DNA of 64,000 nucleotides, from contig CAUYUJ010000192.1 in the NCBI GenBank assembly GCA_963575745.1, positions 57,416-121,415 on the forward strand, given 5' to 3'. The notes beneath the pieces are model-generated. The model was not told the DNA's origin and made no database searches. It saw nothing but the letters and a program-made list of their open reading frames with translations. Made by a program: the position numbers and the translations under genes. The stretch is from Prorocentrum cordatum. Its lineage: Eukaryota; Sar; Dinophyceae; Prorocentrales; Prorocentraceae. This document shows, piece by piece, positions 43,902-56,275 of this stretch (position 1 is its first letter; each line of letters begins with the position of its first letter).

Positions 43902-44135
43902 TCCTCCTCCTTCCTCCTCCTCCTCCTCCTCCTCCTCCTCCTCCTCCTCCTCCTCCTCCTCCTCCTCCTCCTCCTCCTCCTCCTCTCCTGCTCCTCCTCC
44001 TCCTCCTCCTCCTCCTCCTCCTCCTCCTCCTCCTCCCCCTTTTCCTTTTCATCCTCCTCCTCCTTTCCCTCCTCCTCCTCCTGCGTCTCCTCCTCTTCCC
44101 TTCCTCCTTCTCCTCCTCTGCCGCCTCCTCCTCAT
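43902..44135. repeat. (TCC)n microsatellite
   Basis: Long pure TCC run grading into CCTCCTCC variants. Confidence 0.97.
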
Positions 44136-44219
44136 TCCCCTCCTCCAAGATGTCGCGGGATCTTTTGGACGCCGTTCTTGGCCGTGGCCCATGCTTCCAA
44201 AGGGGGAAAGAAACACACA

Positions 44220-44760
44220 CCGACCCCGATAGTCCGGGGAGGAAAAGGTACCCATCCCGCTACCCTGCGTTCGCTTTCGCCCTTTGGTGGCCTCCTGGGG
44301 GGGTCCCGTCGCCACCGCTGGCTTCGCCCTCGAGATTCTGAACAGAGCGCGCGCCCGTGAGAGCGGGGGGGTTATGAGACGCCCCGCCTCCTCTCAGAAG
44401 GCCTCCGCCTTCTCACTTCCCACCCTCGCTCGCCGCCGAATGGCGGGGGACATCTTCTCTGCACAGAGATCCGACGCTCCGCAGAAATTGGAGCGGCCGG
44501 TTTCTGGTTGTTTTCGCCCTCTGAGGGCTTTCGCCGGGCCCAACAACTCGGCGCGGAAAACCGGCCCGAGGGAACTGGTCCCGAGCGGGGTGCATTTTCT
44601 CCGTGCGCAGTCCGCGGAGGAAAGGTACCCATACCGTTTTTTGTCTTCTTGGGCATCCTGGGAGGCCCTTGTCGCCACCGCTGTACTCGCCGCGCAATGC
44701 CCGTCAGCAGAGCGCACCCCATCAGAGGTCCAGGGAGTAGCGGTCTCGGTATTCTTTGAG
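44220..44760. repeat. Dispersed GGAAAAGGTACCCAT repeat, two partial copies
   Basis: GGAAAAGGTACCCAT, then CTCCTGGG...TCGCCACCGCTGGCTTCGCC (44241-44330), and a second copy (44612-44760) ending GGGAGTAGCGGTCTCGGTAT. A third copy is at about 57015-57160 (GGAGTAGCGGTATTGGTA). GAAATTGGAGCGGCCGGT near 44480 recurs near 45200. No gene. Confidence 0.6.
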
Positions 44761-44814
44761 TTTCCTTGCAGCGGTGTGCATCTTCTCTTCGCGCAGGACG
44801 CCACAGATTCTAGG

Positions 44815-44990
44815 GGTCGAAGGATCGCGCCGCATCGCCAATGCTGCATCGATGCGGCTCGATATGGAGCCCGATTTTCCCGCGCTGGCTGGCGTCGCCG
44901 ATGCATCGCCCACATGGTCAATGTATCGCCGATGCATCGGCGATGCGGCGCGATCCTCCGACACAGTATACTCGTACCCCATATGGAGGT
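44815..44990. repeat. CGATGCATCG hairpin repeat, copy 1
   Basis: Arms GGATCGCGCCGCATCGCC and GGCGATGCGGCGCGATCC are complementary, with CGCCGATGCATCGGCG palindromes inside. Homologous to 61045-61215, including the ACTCGTACCCCAT / ACTCCGACCCCAT right edge. Confidence 0.7.
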
Positions 44991-45289
44991 ATCTTTGGCC
45001 AATCAGCATCCCCGTTTTCAGTAACAATTCATGGGGGTCTCGTATGTCCTCGGGATTCCGTCTCTAGAGTGTACCCGCGTGCTCCAGCGTGTGGTAGTCC
45101 ATGAGCCAGTGCTTCTTTTAGGCGTCGATCCGCGACGGTCCAGCGACGAGATCCGAGACGATCGGTGCAGGCCGCCCAAACCCAACGATATCCCGCAGAA
45201 GTTGGAGCGGCCGGTCTTTGCCGCTTTCTGTTTCTGGGAGCCTTCAACGGGACCCCCGGAGGCGATTTCGCCCGCTGCGAGCTTGTTTT

Positions 45290-46470
45290 TCCTGGAAAGG
45301 GCTCCGGCCCAGGGTTCTCTTTTAGAAGGTTTCCCCCCTGGCCCCGACGGCTGTAGGGCCGGCGGAATTGTTTTGCGATGAGTTACGAGGTAAAGTGTGA
45401 ATTTTGAGTTGAACAAGTACGTTTTTCGCGTGCCCGGTCGAGGAACGTTCGCCCCCCATCTCGGATCATCGATAAATATCGGGGTCCTTAGACCACCGTT
45501 TTCCTTAGTAAAAAGAGGGTGCTGGCGCGTCCCGTGGCGAGTCCCCCTGGCACGTCGCGCGGCGCGTCCTTTGGCACGTCCCGTGGCACATCCATTGGCA
45601 CGTTCCGTAACGCGTCCCCTTGGCACGTCCCGCGGTGCGTCCTCATGGCACGTCCTTTGGCACGTCGCCTGGCGCGTCCCTTGGAACGTTCCGCGGCGCG
45701 TCCTCCTAGCATGTCCCCTTGTCAATTAGCTGTGGGGCAGCTACTATGTGCTCAGACAGCTCGAGCTGAAGATCCATATCAGTTCGGTCAGGGTTTGGAT
45801 GCAAAGAGGACTCGATCCACAACGCTATAGAGCACAATCGCGGCATGGCACATCGCAATTCAGCACGTCGCAGCTCAGCACAGCCCTCGGCACGGTACAT
45901 CAAGATCGATAAATTCCGCATTGCAACCTGGCACGTTCCGTGGCGCGTCCCGTGGCGAGTCTCCCTGGCACGTCGCGCGGCGCGTCCTTTGGCACGTCCC
46001 GTGGCACATCCATTGGCACGTTCCGTAACGCGGCCCCTTGGCACGTCCCGCGGTGCGTCCTCATGGCACGTCCTTTGGCACGTCGCCTGGCGCGTCCCTT
46101 GGAACGTTCCGCGGCGCGTCCTCCTAGCATGTCCCTTTGTCAATTAGCTGTGGGGCAGCTACTGTGTGCTCAGGCAGCTCGAGCTGAAGATCCAGATCAG
46201 TTCGGTCAGGACTCGGATGCAAAGGAGGACCCGATCCAGAACACTATAGAGCACAATCGCGGCATGGCACATCGTAATTCAGCACGGCGCAGCACAGCAC
46301 AGCCATCGGCACGGTACATCAAGATCGATGCATTCAGCATTGCAGTTGCCCGTCGTCCAACCAGGTGTCTTTGAAGCGTTGCCATGCCTTAGATTTCTGT
46401 ATTCTTTTGCGGGTTCGTGAGTCGATCATGTTCTTCAGATCCAGGCAAGTGTATTCGCATGGTGTTCGCC
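45290..46470. repeat. Macrosatellite cluster A (head, two units, tail)
   Basis: Head 45290-45410 (GGAAAGGGCTCCGGCCCAGG then GGGTTCTCTTTTAG). Units at about 45523-45921 and 45922-46337; each has GGCACGTCC/GGCGCGTCC sub-repeats followed by a unique half (CAATTAGCTGTGGGGCAGCT ... ATCAAGATCGAT). Tail 46338-46440 (TTGCCCGTCG...TCGATCATGTT). Confidence 0.9.
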
Positions 46471-46479
46471 ACCCCCTCC

Positions 46480-47805
46480 CCTCGCCCCTCTTCATTCGAA
46501 TACGAGCGTGCAAGTGCCAGTCGACTTGCGTGATTTCCGCACGTCAAGTTGTATTCGGCGTGCTTCAGGCTCAGGCCCCCCCCGTCCATGCAAGTAAACT
46601 TGCTTGAATCTTAAGAAGAAAAACCTCTCGCTCCTTGCTCCGCCGCCGAGCGGTGCTGTCCGTGCTGTACCAGCCTGAAACCTACCCTTAATTATGCTCG
46701 GCATCGTCTTATCTCGATGTTGATCTTGGGCCTGTCATTCTTGGGGGCAGGGATACGTACGACGCTGGTCAGTGCTGCCCATTGCGCCACTCAGCTCTCG
46801 GATCCTCCCACTGCCCTTCCCCCAACCCCCCATCCCCCCCCCGCCCCCCGCAGCCATTTCGGCCATCGGCCTCCCTGCAAGGAGACCTCGGTCTTGATCG
46901 CTTCGCGAGGACGCCTCTGGCGGCGGCGGCTGCTGGTGGCTGTCGGGCCCCTCTTCAGGCAGTGTCGGGCCATCGGGCGGCCCTGGGCCGTCTCGCCGGC
47001 CATCTTGGGGGGCCCCCTGCATCGGGTGTGGAGGGGGGGGGTGGTCGGCACACGCAGCAGGGTGCGATCGGGAGAGGGTGGCGGACAAGGATCGACCACA
47101 ACGCCGTCTGGCTTGGTTTTGGCCTTTGTGGTGTGCTTTCCGTTCCGTTGTTCGTTGTTGTGTTATTTCGTTATTTCGTTTCTGTTGTCAGCGCCTCGTT
47201 TCGTTAGTCCTTTTGTCTGGGATCAGTTTTCAATGTCCGTTTTACGCGCTAGGTGCCGTTTCGTTGTTCGTTCTGAGCGCCATGCCGTTTTAAAACATCG
47301 GGTTGTTGTGGGTCCTCGGCGGCGGAGCATCCGAGGCTGGGATGAACATACTCCGAGAGAGCGCGCTCTGTGTGTACGTCGGGAAGGGGGGAGGGGGTCG
47401 ACCTGCCCCCCCCCCTCTGCCCCCCCTCCCCCCCCCTTTCTCGTCTGGTGCCCACGCGCCAGATCCACGGATCCGTGAAATTCTTTGGGCCGGCGGGTAT
47501 CATCGACCTCGGCCCTCAGTGGCCGTGTTCGGGCCCTGGGACCAGCCAAAACGGTGCCAGGGAGGAAGCGTTGCCCCCGCGGAAGCGGTGTGATTGGGGC
47601 TTCTGGTCGCCGACGCACTCACCCGGGTCAGCAAAAAACAGGGTCGGCCAGGGCCTTGCGCTAAGCCCAGCTGGCCGCTCAGTAGTTTCCAGACCCTGGC
47701 CAGCCGAGGGCGGAAAGCGGGAATGGACCCCACGAGTCTCCCGAGGGGATTGGTTGACCTCCTTATTAGTGTTGCCACCCGTTCTGTGAGCCCCGATTAT
47801 TGGAA
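46480..47805. other. No supported gene
   Basis: GC-rich DNA with C-runs (47406-47440) and TTATTTCGTT repeats (47160-47185). Open frames of up to 253 codons lack motifs and overlap frames on the other strand. Confidence 0.45.
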
Positions 47806-47870
47806 ACCCACACACAGACGCACGCACACACGCACGCACGCACACACAGACACACACACACAAACACACA

Positions 47871-47901
<31 letters not shown>

Positions 47902-48240
47902 GCACACGCACACGTACATGCACACACATACATTCACACACATATTCACACATTCACACACTCACACTCACACACAAACACTCACACACACAAACACACA
48001 CGCGCACACACTCACTTGCACACTCACACTCTCACACACACACGCACACACGCACACACACACACACACGCTCACACACACACACGCACACACACACTCA
48101 CACACTCAGACACTCACACAATCACACAATCTCACAATCACACAATCTCACCATCTCACAGTCCCACAATCTCATCTCACAATCTCAGAACAGAATCTGA
48201 AGATCTCCCAGTCTCACAGTCTCACACTCACACACATCAG
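47806..48240. repeat. (CA)n/(CACG)n microsatellite
   Basis: About 430 bp of CA-rich repeats with CACTCACA and CAATCTCA variants toward the 3' end. Confidence 0.95.
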
Positions 48241-48299
48241 CGGTTGTCTGGGTGCGGAGGCAGGAGGCTTCCCACGCGGGCCACTCCCAGAGAGTCCCC

Positions 48300-48435
48300 G
48301 AGCTCGCCCGGCCAGGTCGCCGTGGAGTTCTCGAAGCTCTTGGGCGCGTTCGCTGTTTGGCCCCCCTGCGCCCGGCCGTCTTTTCTCGCGGCGATGAGCT
48401 CAGGGGCAGCGTTATTCAAGGGGGGGAAGTGCTGA
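48300..48435 (+). CDS. Weak exon candidate
   Basis: A frame after the CA repeat reads PGQVAVEFSKLLGAFAVWP and ends at a TGA at 48433. The composition is protein-like, but there are no splice or homology cues. Confidence 0.12.
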
Positions 48436-48477
48436 GGACCCAGACCCCCTCGAGTAGAAACCGCTGCGGGAGGTATT

Positions 48478-49930
48478 TCCCGGAAAGGGCGGGGACCCAG
48501 GGTTCTGTTTTAGTCGTTTACCCATGGAATCGACGGCTCTAGGGCCAGCGAAATTATTTACGATAAATAACGAGGTCGTCTAGGGCCGGCGAAATTATGT
48601 TTGAGAATTGTCTCGAGCGAAACGTTTGTTGTTCAGAAATTGTTGAGGATGTCTCGAGCGAAACGCTTGTTGTGTGTTCTAGATTGTCCTCTCCTGGGGA
48701 CCAGAATTCAGAGGATCTCTCAAGTGAAATGGTTGTTTTCACGTGCTCAGGATGTCTCGAGCGAGACGCTTGGTTTCACGCCTCCAGGTTGCCCAGACAG
48801 ATGTCTAGCATGATGATTTGTTGAGGATGTCTCGAACCAGAGGCTTGTTTTCACGTACCCAGGTCGCCCAGGCGGATGTCTAGCATGAGGATGTATCGAG
48901 GAAGTCTCGATCGAGATGCTTGTATGCACGTGTCCAGGTTGCCCAGGCGGATGCCTAGCATGAGGATGTGTTGAGAATGTCTCGAGAGATACACTTGTTT
49001 TCACGTGTCCAGGTCGCCCAGGCACTCAGCATTGCAACTTGGCACGTTCCCTGGCAGGTTCCGTGGCGCGTCCTGTGGCGAGTCCCCTTGGCACGTCGCG
49101 CGGCGCGTCGTCCATTGACACGTTCCGTAGCGCGTCCCCTTGGCACGTCTCGCGGTACGTGCCCATGGCACGTCCCCAGGTACGTCGCCTGGCGCGTCCC
49201 TTGGGACGTTCCGCGGCGCGTCCTCCTGGCATGTCCCCCTGTCGATTAGTTATGGGACAGCTACCACCTGCTCAGGCAGCTCGAGCTTAAGATCCAGATC
49301 AGGACTCGGATGCCAGGGAGGACTCGATCCACAACGCTATATAGAGCACAATCGCGGCATGGCACATCGCAGTTCAGCACGGCCCAGCACAGCACAGCCC
49401 TCGGCACGGTACATCAAGATCGATACATTCAACATTGCACCTTGGCACGTTCCCTGGGGCGTTCCGTGGCGAGTCCCCCTGGCACGTCGCGCGGCGCGTC
49501 GTCCATTGACACGTTCCGTAGCGCGTCCCCTTGGCACGTCCCGCGGTGCGTCCCCATGGCACACGTCCCTTGGCACGTCGCCTGGCGCGTCCCTTGGGAC
49601 GTTTTGCGGCGCGTCCTCCTGGCATGTCTCCTCTGTCGATTAGTTATGGAGCAGCTACCATCTGCTCAGGCAGCTCGAGCTTAAGATCCAGATCAGTTCA
49701 GTCAGGACTCGGATGCCAGGGAGGACTCGATCCACAACGCTATATGGAGCACAATCGCGGCATGGCACATCACAATTCAGCACGTCGTAGCATAGCACAA
49801 CCCTCGGCACAGTACATCAAGATCGATACATTCAGCATTGCATTTGCCCGTCGCCCAATCAGGTATCTTTGAAACGTTGCCATGCCTTACATGTCTATAT
49901 TCAGTTTCCGGGTTCGTTGGCCGATCATGT
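48478..49930. repeat. Macrosatellite cluster B
   Basis: Head 48478-48600 (CCGGAAAGGGCGGGGACCCA, AGGGCCAGCGAAATTATTTA). Roughly 70-bp VNTR of GATGTCTCGAGCGA...CCAGG.GCCCAGGC units at 48600-49020. 435-bp-type units at about 49022-49432 and 49433-49844. Tail 49845-49930. Confidence 0.9.
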
Positions 49931-51300
49931 GCAGAATGTGTTGAGGATGTCTCGAGCGAAACGCTTGTTTTGTGGTATATGTTGTCCTCTCTTGGGGCCA
50001 AACATCAGAAGATGTTTCAAGTGAAATGCTGGTTTTCACGTGCCCAGGTCTTGAGGATGTCTCGAGCGAGACGCATCGTTTCACGCCTCCAGGTTGCCCA
50101 GGCAGAGGTCTAGCGCCAGGATGTGTTGAGGATGGCTCGAGCGAGACGCTTGGTTTCACGCGTCCTCGTCGCCCAGGCGGATGTGGATGTGTTGAGGAAG
50201 TCTCGATCGAGATGCTTGTTTGCACGTGTCCAGGTTGCCCAGGCGGATGTCTAGCATGAGGATGTGTTGAGAATGTCTCGAGATATACGCTTGTTTTCCC
50301 GTGTCCAGGTCGCCCAGGCATTCAGCATTGCAACTCGGCACGTTCCCTGGCACGTTCCGTGGCGCGTCCTGTGGCGAGTCCCCCTGGCACGTCGCGTGGC
50401 GCGTCCCCTGGCACGTCCTCTGGCACGTCCATTGGCACGTCCCGTAGCGCGTCCCCTGGGAACGTCCCGCGGTGCGTCCCCATGGCACGTCCCCTGGCAC
50501 GTCGCCTGGCGCGTCCCTTGAGACGTTCCGCGGCGCGTCCTCCTGGCATGCCCCCCTGCCCTGTCAATTAGCTCTGGGGCAGCTACTATGTGTTCAGGCA
50601 GCTCGAGCTTCAGGTCCAGACCAGTTCGGTCAGGACTCGGATGCAAGGGAGGACTCGATCCACGACGCTATAGAGCACAATCGCGGCATGGCACATCGCA
50701 ATTCAGCACGGTGCAGCACAGCACAGCCCTCTGCCCGGTACATCAAGATCGATACATTCAACATTGCAACCTGGCACGTTCCCTGGCACGTTCCGTGGCG
50801 CGTCCTGTGGCGAGTCCCCCTGGCACGTCGCGTGGCGCGTCCCCTGGCACGTCCTCTGGCACGTCCATTGGCATGTTCCGTAGCGCGTTCCCTTGAAGGC
50901 ACGTCCCGCGGTGCGTCCCCATGGCACGTCCCCTGGCACGTCGCCTGGCGCGTCCCTTGGGACGTTTCGCGGCGCGTCCTCTTGGCATGTCCCCCTGTCA
51001 ATGAGCTCTGGAGCAGCTACTATGTGTTCAGGCAGCTCGAGCTTCAGATCCAGATCAGTTCGGTCAGGACTCGGATGCAAAGGAGGACTCGATCAACGAC
51101 GCCATAGAGCACACTCGCGGCATGGCACATCTCAATTTAGCACGGGGCAGCACAGCACAGCCCTCGGCAGGGTACATCAAGATCGATACACTCAGCATTG
51201 CATTTGCCCGTCACCCAATCAGGTGTCTTTGAAAACGTTGCCATGCGTTACATTTCTATATTCCTTTCCGAGTTCGTGGGTCGATCATGTTGACAATTTT
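49931..51300. repeat. Macrosatellite cluster C
   Basis: Starts directly with the roughly 70-bp VNTR (49936-50325, no GGAAAGGGC head), then two units (50325-50762, 50763-51202), then the tail (51203-51295). Confidence 0.9.
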
Positions 51301-52347
51301 CGGCTTCTGGGATCCCTTACTGGGCCTCGGGGCCGCTAAAAACGAGTCAGGGGGGCGGTCGGCTCAGACGGGGACGCATCGGCCCTCAAGCTCCAACTGA
51401 ACGCCGGAAGGGGCCTGATAGCCCACCCCGCCCAGGAACGCACGATTGTGCTATCGGGGATTCATCGCCGATCTGTCGGCTTTGAATCGCTGGTTCGAGA
51501 TCAATGCGTCCCCCGTGAGCTGGACCCCCCTCGCGTTCCCCCCAGAGGAGTGGGCGGGCGAGCCCGCGGCTGTCGCCACGGGGGCCCTGCGATGATGTCT
51601 GGTCCCGCCCGATGGGTTGCAGCCGTCGCCGCCGCCGGGTTATGCTCGAGGCTGTAGTCGCAAGATGGTGTCCGGGAAGTGTCCGTGGGGCTGCGTTGGG
51701 CACGCGCGCGGGGAAGGTTCGAAAAATCAAGGGCAGCAGCGTGGAATGGGGATTCCCCGCTACAATGTCCCGGCGGAGAACCGCGTCCTCCTCATCGTCT
51801 TTCTCCTCCTCCTCGTCCTCCTCGTCCTCTTCCTCCTCGCCATCCTGCTCCTCATCGTCCTCCTCGTCCTTCTCCTCGTCCTCCTCCTCCTCGTCCTCCT
51901 CCTCGGCGCTGGCGTGTTTCAAACAGTCACGCCCTCCCCCGCGCCAGGAGGACGTGTTTGGGGGAGATAGGTGCTCAGCCGGGCACGCACGGCGACCCCC
52001 CGAGCGCCCCCATGGCCAGCGCGCGCGGACCAGGTGCCCGAGAGAAAGCCCACCCCGCCCAAGAAAACGTCGGATTATTCTTCTAGTAGGGGGTCGGCTA
52101 CAGAATGGATTGACCCCGGGATTTGACTTGGCCGTCGAGTCCATGACAGGTTGGCAGAGTGCTCGTAGATAACCGAACTTGCTACGTAGGGCTCGACGAG
52201 AATATCCATTTTGTTGCGATTCTTCTGGTGGGGGATCGGCTGCAGAAATGACTGACCCCAGGATTGATTTGTTCATCGGGTCCACGACAAGCTCGCAGAG
52301 TGCTCGTAGCTCTACGAACGTGCTACGTAGGACTCGATGAGAACATC
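51301..52347. repeat. Spacer with CTC tract and 140-bp tandem duplication
   Basis: TCCTCCTCGTC-type tract at 51775-51905, and a roughly 138-bp direct duplication at about 52075-52210 / 52213-52345 (TTCTTCT.GT.GGGG.TCGGCT ... CTACGTAGG.CTCGA.GAGAA). GCCCACCCCGCCCA occurs at 51421 and 52049. No gene. Confidence 0.7.
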
Positions 52348-55049
52348 AAACTTTCCCGAAAGGGCGGGGGCCCAGGGTTCTCTTTTAGTTGGTTTACCTC
52401 CGGTTTCGACGGCTCTAGGGCCGGCGAAATTACTTGCGATAAATAACGAGGTAGTCTAGGGCCGGCGGAATTATTGTTGAGGATGTCTCGAGCGAAACGC
52501 GTGTTTTCAGAAATTGTTGAGGACGTCTCGAGCGAATCGCTTGTCATGTGTTATAGTTTGTCCTCTCCTGGGGGCCAAAATTCAGAGGATCTCTCAAGTG
52601 AAATGCTGGTTTTCACGTGCCCAGGTCTTGAGGATGTCTCGAGCGAGACGCATGGTTTCACGCCTCCAGGTTGCCCAGGCAGAGGTCTAGCGCCATGATT
52701 TGCTGAGGATGTCTCGAGCGAGTCGCTTGGTTTCACCGGTCCTCGTCGCCCAGGCGAATGTCTAGCATGAGAATGTGTTGAGGAAGTCTCGATCGAGATG
52801 CTTGTTTGCACGTGTCCAGGTTGCCCAGGCGGATGCCTAGAATGAGGATGTGTTGAGAATGCCTCGAGAGATACGCTTGTTTTCAGGTCGTCCAGGCACT
52901 CAGCATTGCAACCTGGCACGTTCCCAGGCACGTTCCGTGGCGCGTCCCTTGGCGAGTCCCCCTGGCACGACGCGTGGCGCGTCCCCTGGCACATCCCGTG
53001 GCACATCCATTGGCACGTTCCGTAGCGCGTCCCATTGAAGGCACGTCCCGCGGTGCGTCCCCAAGGCACGTCCCCTGGCACGTCGCTTGGCGCGTCCCAT
53101 GGGACGTTCCGCGGCGCGTCCTCCTGGCATGTCCCCCTGTCAATTAGCTCTGGGGCAGCTGCTATGTGCTGAGGCAGCTCGAGCTTCAGGTCCAGATCAA
53201 TTCGGTCAGGACTCGGATGCAGAGGAGGACTCGATCCACAACGCTATAGAGCACAATCGCGGAATGGCACATCGCAATTCAGCACGGCGCAGCACAGCAC
53301 AGCCCTCGGCGCGGTACATGAAGATCGATACACTCAGCATTGCAACATGGCATGTTCCTTGGCACGTTCCGTGGGGCGTCATGTGGCGAGTCCCCCTGGC
53401 ACGTCGCGTGGCGCGTCCCCTGGGACGTCCTGTGGCACGTCCATTGGCACGTTCCGTAGCACGTCCCCTTGAAGGCACATCCCGCGGTGCGTCCCCATGG
53501 CACATCCCGTGGCATGTCGCTTGGCGCGTCCCTTGGGACGTTCCGCGGCGCGTCCTCCTGGCATGCCCCCCTGTCAACTAGCTCTGGAGCAGCTACTATG
53601 TGTTCGGGCAGCTCGTGCTTAAGGTCCAGATCAGTTCGGTCAGGACTCGGATGCAAAGGAGGACTCGAATCACGACGCTATATAGCAGAATCGTGGCATG
53701 GCACATCGCAATTCAGCACGGTGCAGCTCGGCACAGCCCTCAGCAGGGTACATCAAGATCGATACACTCAGCATTGCAACCTGGCACGTTCCTTGGCACG
53801 TTCCGTGGGGCGTCCCTTGGCGAGTCCCCCTGGCACGACGCGTGGCGCGTCCCCTGGCACATCCCGTGGCACATCCATTGGCACGTTCCGTAGCGCGTCC
53901 CATTGAAGGCACGTCCCGCGGTGCGTCCCCATGGCACGTCCCCTGGCACGTCGCCTGGCGCGTCCCTTGGGACGTTTCGCGGCGCGTCCTCCTGGCATGT
54001 TCCCCTTGTCAATTAGCTCTGGGGCAGCTACTATGTGTTCAGGCAGCTCGAGCTTAAGATCCGGATCAGTTCGGTCATGACTGGGATGCAAAGGAGGACT
54101 CGATCCACGACGCTATAGAGCACAATCACGGCATGGCACATCGCAGTTCAGCACGGCGCAGCACAGCACAGCCCTCGGCACGGTACATCAAGATCGATAC
54201 ATTGAGCATTGCAGTTTTGCGTGTTCCTTGGCACGTTCCGTGGCACGTCCCGTGGCGAGTCCCCCCTGGCACATCGCGCGGCACGTCCCCTGGGACGTCC
54301 TGTGGCACGTCCACTGGCACGTTCTTTAGTGCGTCCCCTCGGCACGTCCCGCGGTGCGTCCCCGTGGGACGTCCCCTGGCACGTCGCCTGGCGCGTCCCT
54401 TGGGACGTTCCTCGGCGCGTCCTCCTGGCATGTCCCCCTTGTCAATTAGTTCTGGGCCAGCTACTACATATGTGCTGAGGCAGCTCGAGCTTAAGATCCA
54501 GATCAGTTCGGTCATGACTGGGATGCAAAGGAGGACTCGATCCACGACGCTGTAGAGCACAACCACGGCATGGCACATCGCAATTCAGCACGGCGCAGCA
54601 CAGCACAGCCCTCGGCAGGGTACATCGAGATCGATACACTCAGCATTGCAACTTGACACGTTCCCTGACACGTTCACGTCGCGTGGCGCGTCCCCTGGCA
54701 CGTCCATTGGCACGTTCCGTAGCGCGTCCCCTCGGCACGTCCCGCGGTGCGTCCCCGTGGCACGTCCCCTGGCACGTCGCCTGGCGCGTCCCTTGGGACG
54801 TTCCGCGGCGCGTCGTCCTGGCATGTTCTTTTGTCAATTAGCTCTGGGGCAGCTACTATGTGTTCAGGCAGCTCGGGCTTAAGATCCAGATCAGTTCGGT
54901 CAGGACTCGGATGCAAAGGAGGACTCGATCCACAACGCTATAGAGCACAATCGCGGCATGGCACATCGCAATTCAGCACGGCGTTGCACAGCACAGCCCT
55001 CGGCGCGGTACATCAATATCGGAAAGAGCGTATTCTACCGCTGCTGGCG

Positions 55050-55262
55050 GAAAACCGGGGGGGGGTCACTACCGGTTCGAACCCCTCCCCCCCCCTCCTC
55101 CGGAAAACCGGGGGGGGTCACTAGTTCGAACACCTCCCCCCCCCTCCCCCCCCAGTTCATCATGAAAAGGGAGGGGGGTCACTACCGGTTCGAACCCCGC
55201 CCCCCCCCCCTCGAAAACCGGGGGGGTCATTACCGGTTCGAGCCCCCCCCCCTCGAAAACCG
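55050..55262. repeat. ACCGGTTCGAA blocks, left set
   Basis: Four tandem blocks of GAAAACCGGGGGGGTCA...TACCGGTTCGAACCCC with C-runs between. The same block occurs in reverse orientation twice at 55888-55985. Confidence 0.8.
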
Positions 55263-55264
55263 AG

Positions 55265-55860
55265 TGGGGGTGCGGACAGTGGTGGGGACGGTGGTGGTGG
55301 GGACAGTGGTTGGGACAGTGGGACAGTGGTGGGGACGGTAGTGGTGGGGACACTGGTTAGGACAATGGTGGGAACAGTGGGGCTAGTGGACAGTAGAGGG
55401 GACGGTGGTGGTGGGGACAGTGGTGCGGGGACAGTGGGAATGAGGTGGAAACAGTGGGGACAGTGGAGGGTACAGTGGTGGTGGTGGTGGGGACAGTGGT
55501 GAAGGCGGTGGCGAGGACGGCGGTGGGACAATGGGACAGAGGTACAGTGGGGACAGTGGTGGTGACAGTGGGGACAGTGGTGGGAAAACAATGGGACAGC
55601 TCAGTGGGACAGCGGAGGAGTCAGTGGGACAGTGGGGACAGTGGGGATAGTCGGGCAGTGGTTCGGGCCGTGGACAAAGTGGGGAGAGTGGAACCGTGGT
55701 GGGAACAGTGGTGGGGACAGTGGGGACAGTGCGACAGTGGTGGGGGCACTGGTGGGGACAGTAGGGACGGTGGTGGAACCAGTGGGGACAGTGGTGGTGA
55801 GGACAGTGGTGCTGGGAACAACAGTGGGGGATGTGATGCGGACGGTGGTAGGGACCGGGA
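55265..55860. repeat. GGGGACAGTGGT minisatellite
   Basis: About 600 bp of 9-12 bp units (GGGACAGTGGTG, GGGACGGTGG). Both strands are open but low complexity. Confidence 0.93.
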
Positions 55861-56275
55861 GTCGTTTGCTGGCGGTGAGTGGGGGGGGTGGGGAGGGGTT
55901 CGAACCGGTAGTGACCCCCCCTCCGGTTTTCGAGGGGGGGGGGGGTTCGAACCGGTAGTGACCCCCTTCCTTTTTCGAGGGGAAGGGGGGGGGGAAGGGT
56001 TAGGGGAGGGGGGGGGGGGGTTTGCCGGGGGAGGGGAGGGAGGGGGGGGTGTCCAGCAGGGGGGGGGGGCATTTTCGGAGGGGGGGGGGAACCCCGGGCT
56101 CCGGAGGAAGAGTGGGGCAATTTTCCACAGTAAAGCGGCGGTGGATCACGCTCTCTCCAATATCGATACATTCAGCATTGCGTTTGCCCGTCGCCCAATC
56201 AGGTGTCTTTGAATCGTTGCCATGCCTTACATTATTATATTTCTTTCTGGATTCGTGGGTCGATCATGTTGTTAC

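Larger units (their letters stand above)
55022..56157. mobile_element. DNA element with 8-bp TSD, inserted in a satellite unit
   Basis: 1136 bp flanked by CAATATCG at 55014-55021 and 56158-56165. The ends are inverted: GAAAGAGCGTATTCTACCGC against the complement of GCGGTGGATCACGCTCTCTC, 19 matches in 24. Removing it restores the satellite sequence ...CATCAATATCGATACATTC. No transposase ORF: the interior is a GGGGACAGTGGT minisatellite (55265-55860) between inverted ACCGGTTCGAA blocks. The 8-bp duplication suggests hAT-type mobilisation; this is inference. Confidence 0.8.
52348..56275. repeat. Macrosatellite cluster D with nested DNA element
   Basis: Head 52348-52470, roughly 70-bp VNTR 52470-52905, then five units at about 52906, 53339, 53772, 54209 and 54644 (period 433-437 bp). 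The last unit is split at 55021/56158 by the 1136-bp element and resumes at 56166, followed by the tail (56177-56272). Confidence 0.92.

Noticed and set aside
46717-47478. 253-codon plus-strand frame
   Set aside because: No motif, overlaps equally long minus-strand frames, amino-acid content follows base composition.
48600-52905. Repeated peptide reading EDVSSETLGFTPPGCPG
   Set aside because: Arises from the roughly 70-bp VNTR in the macrosatellite heads; interrupted by stops and frame changes between units.
55060-55250. tRNA genes from GGTTCGAACC matches
   Set aside because: No A box, acceptor stem or cloverleaf; the motif is part of a repeated inverted block.
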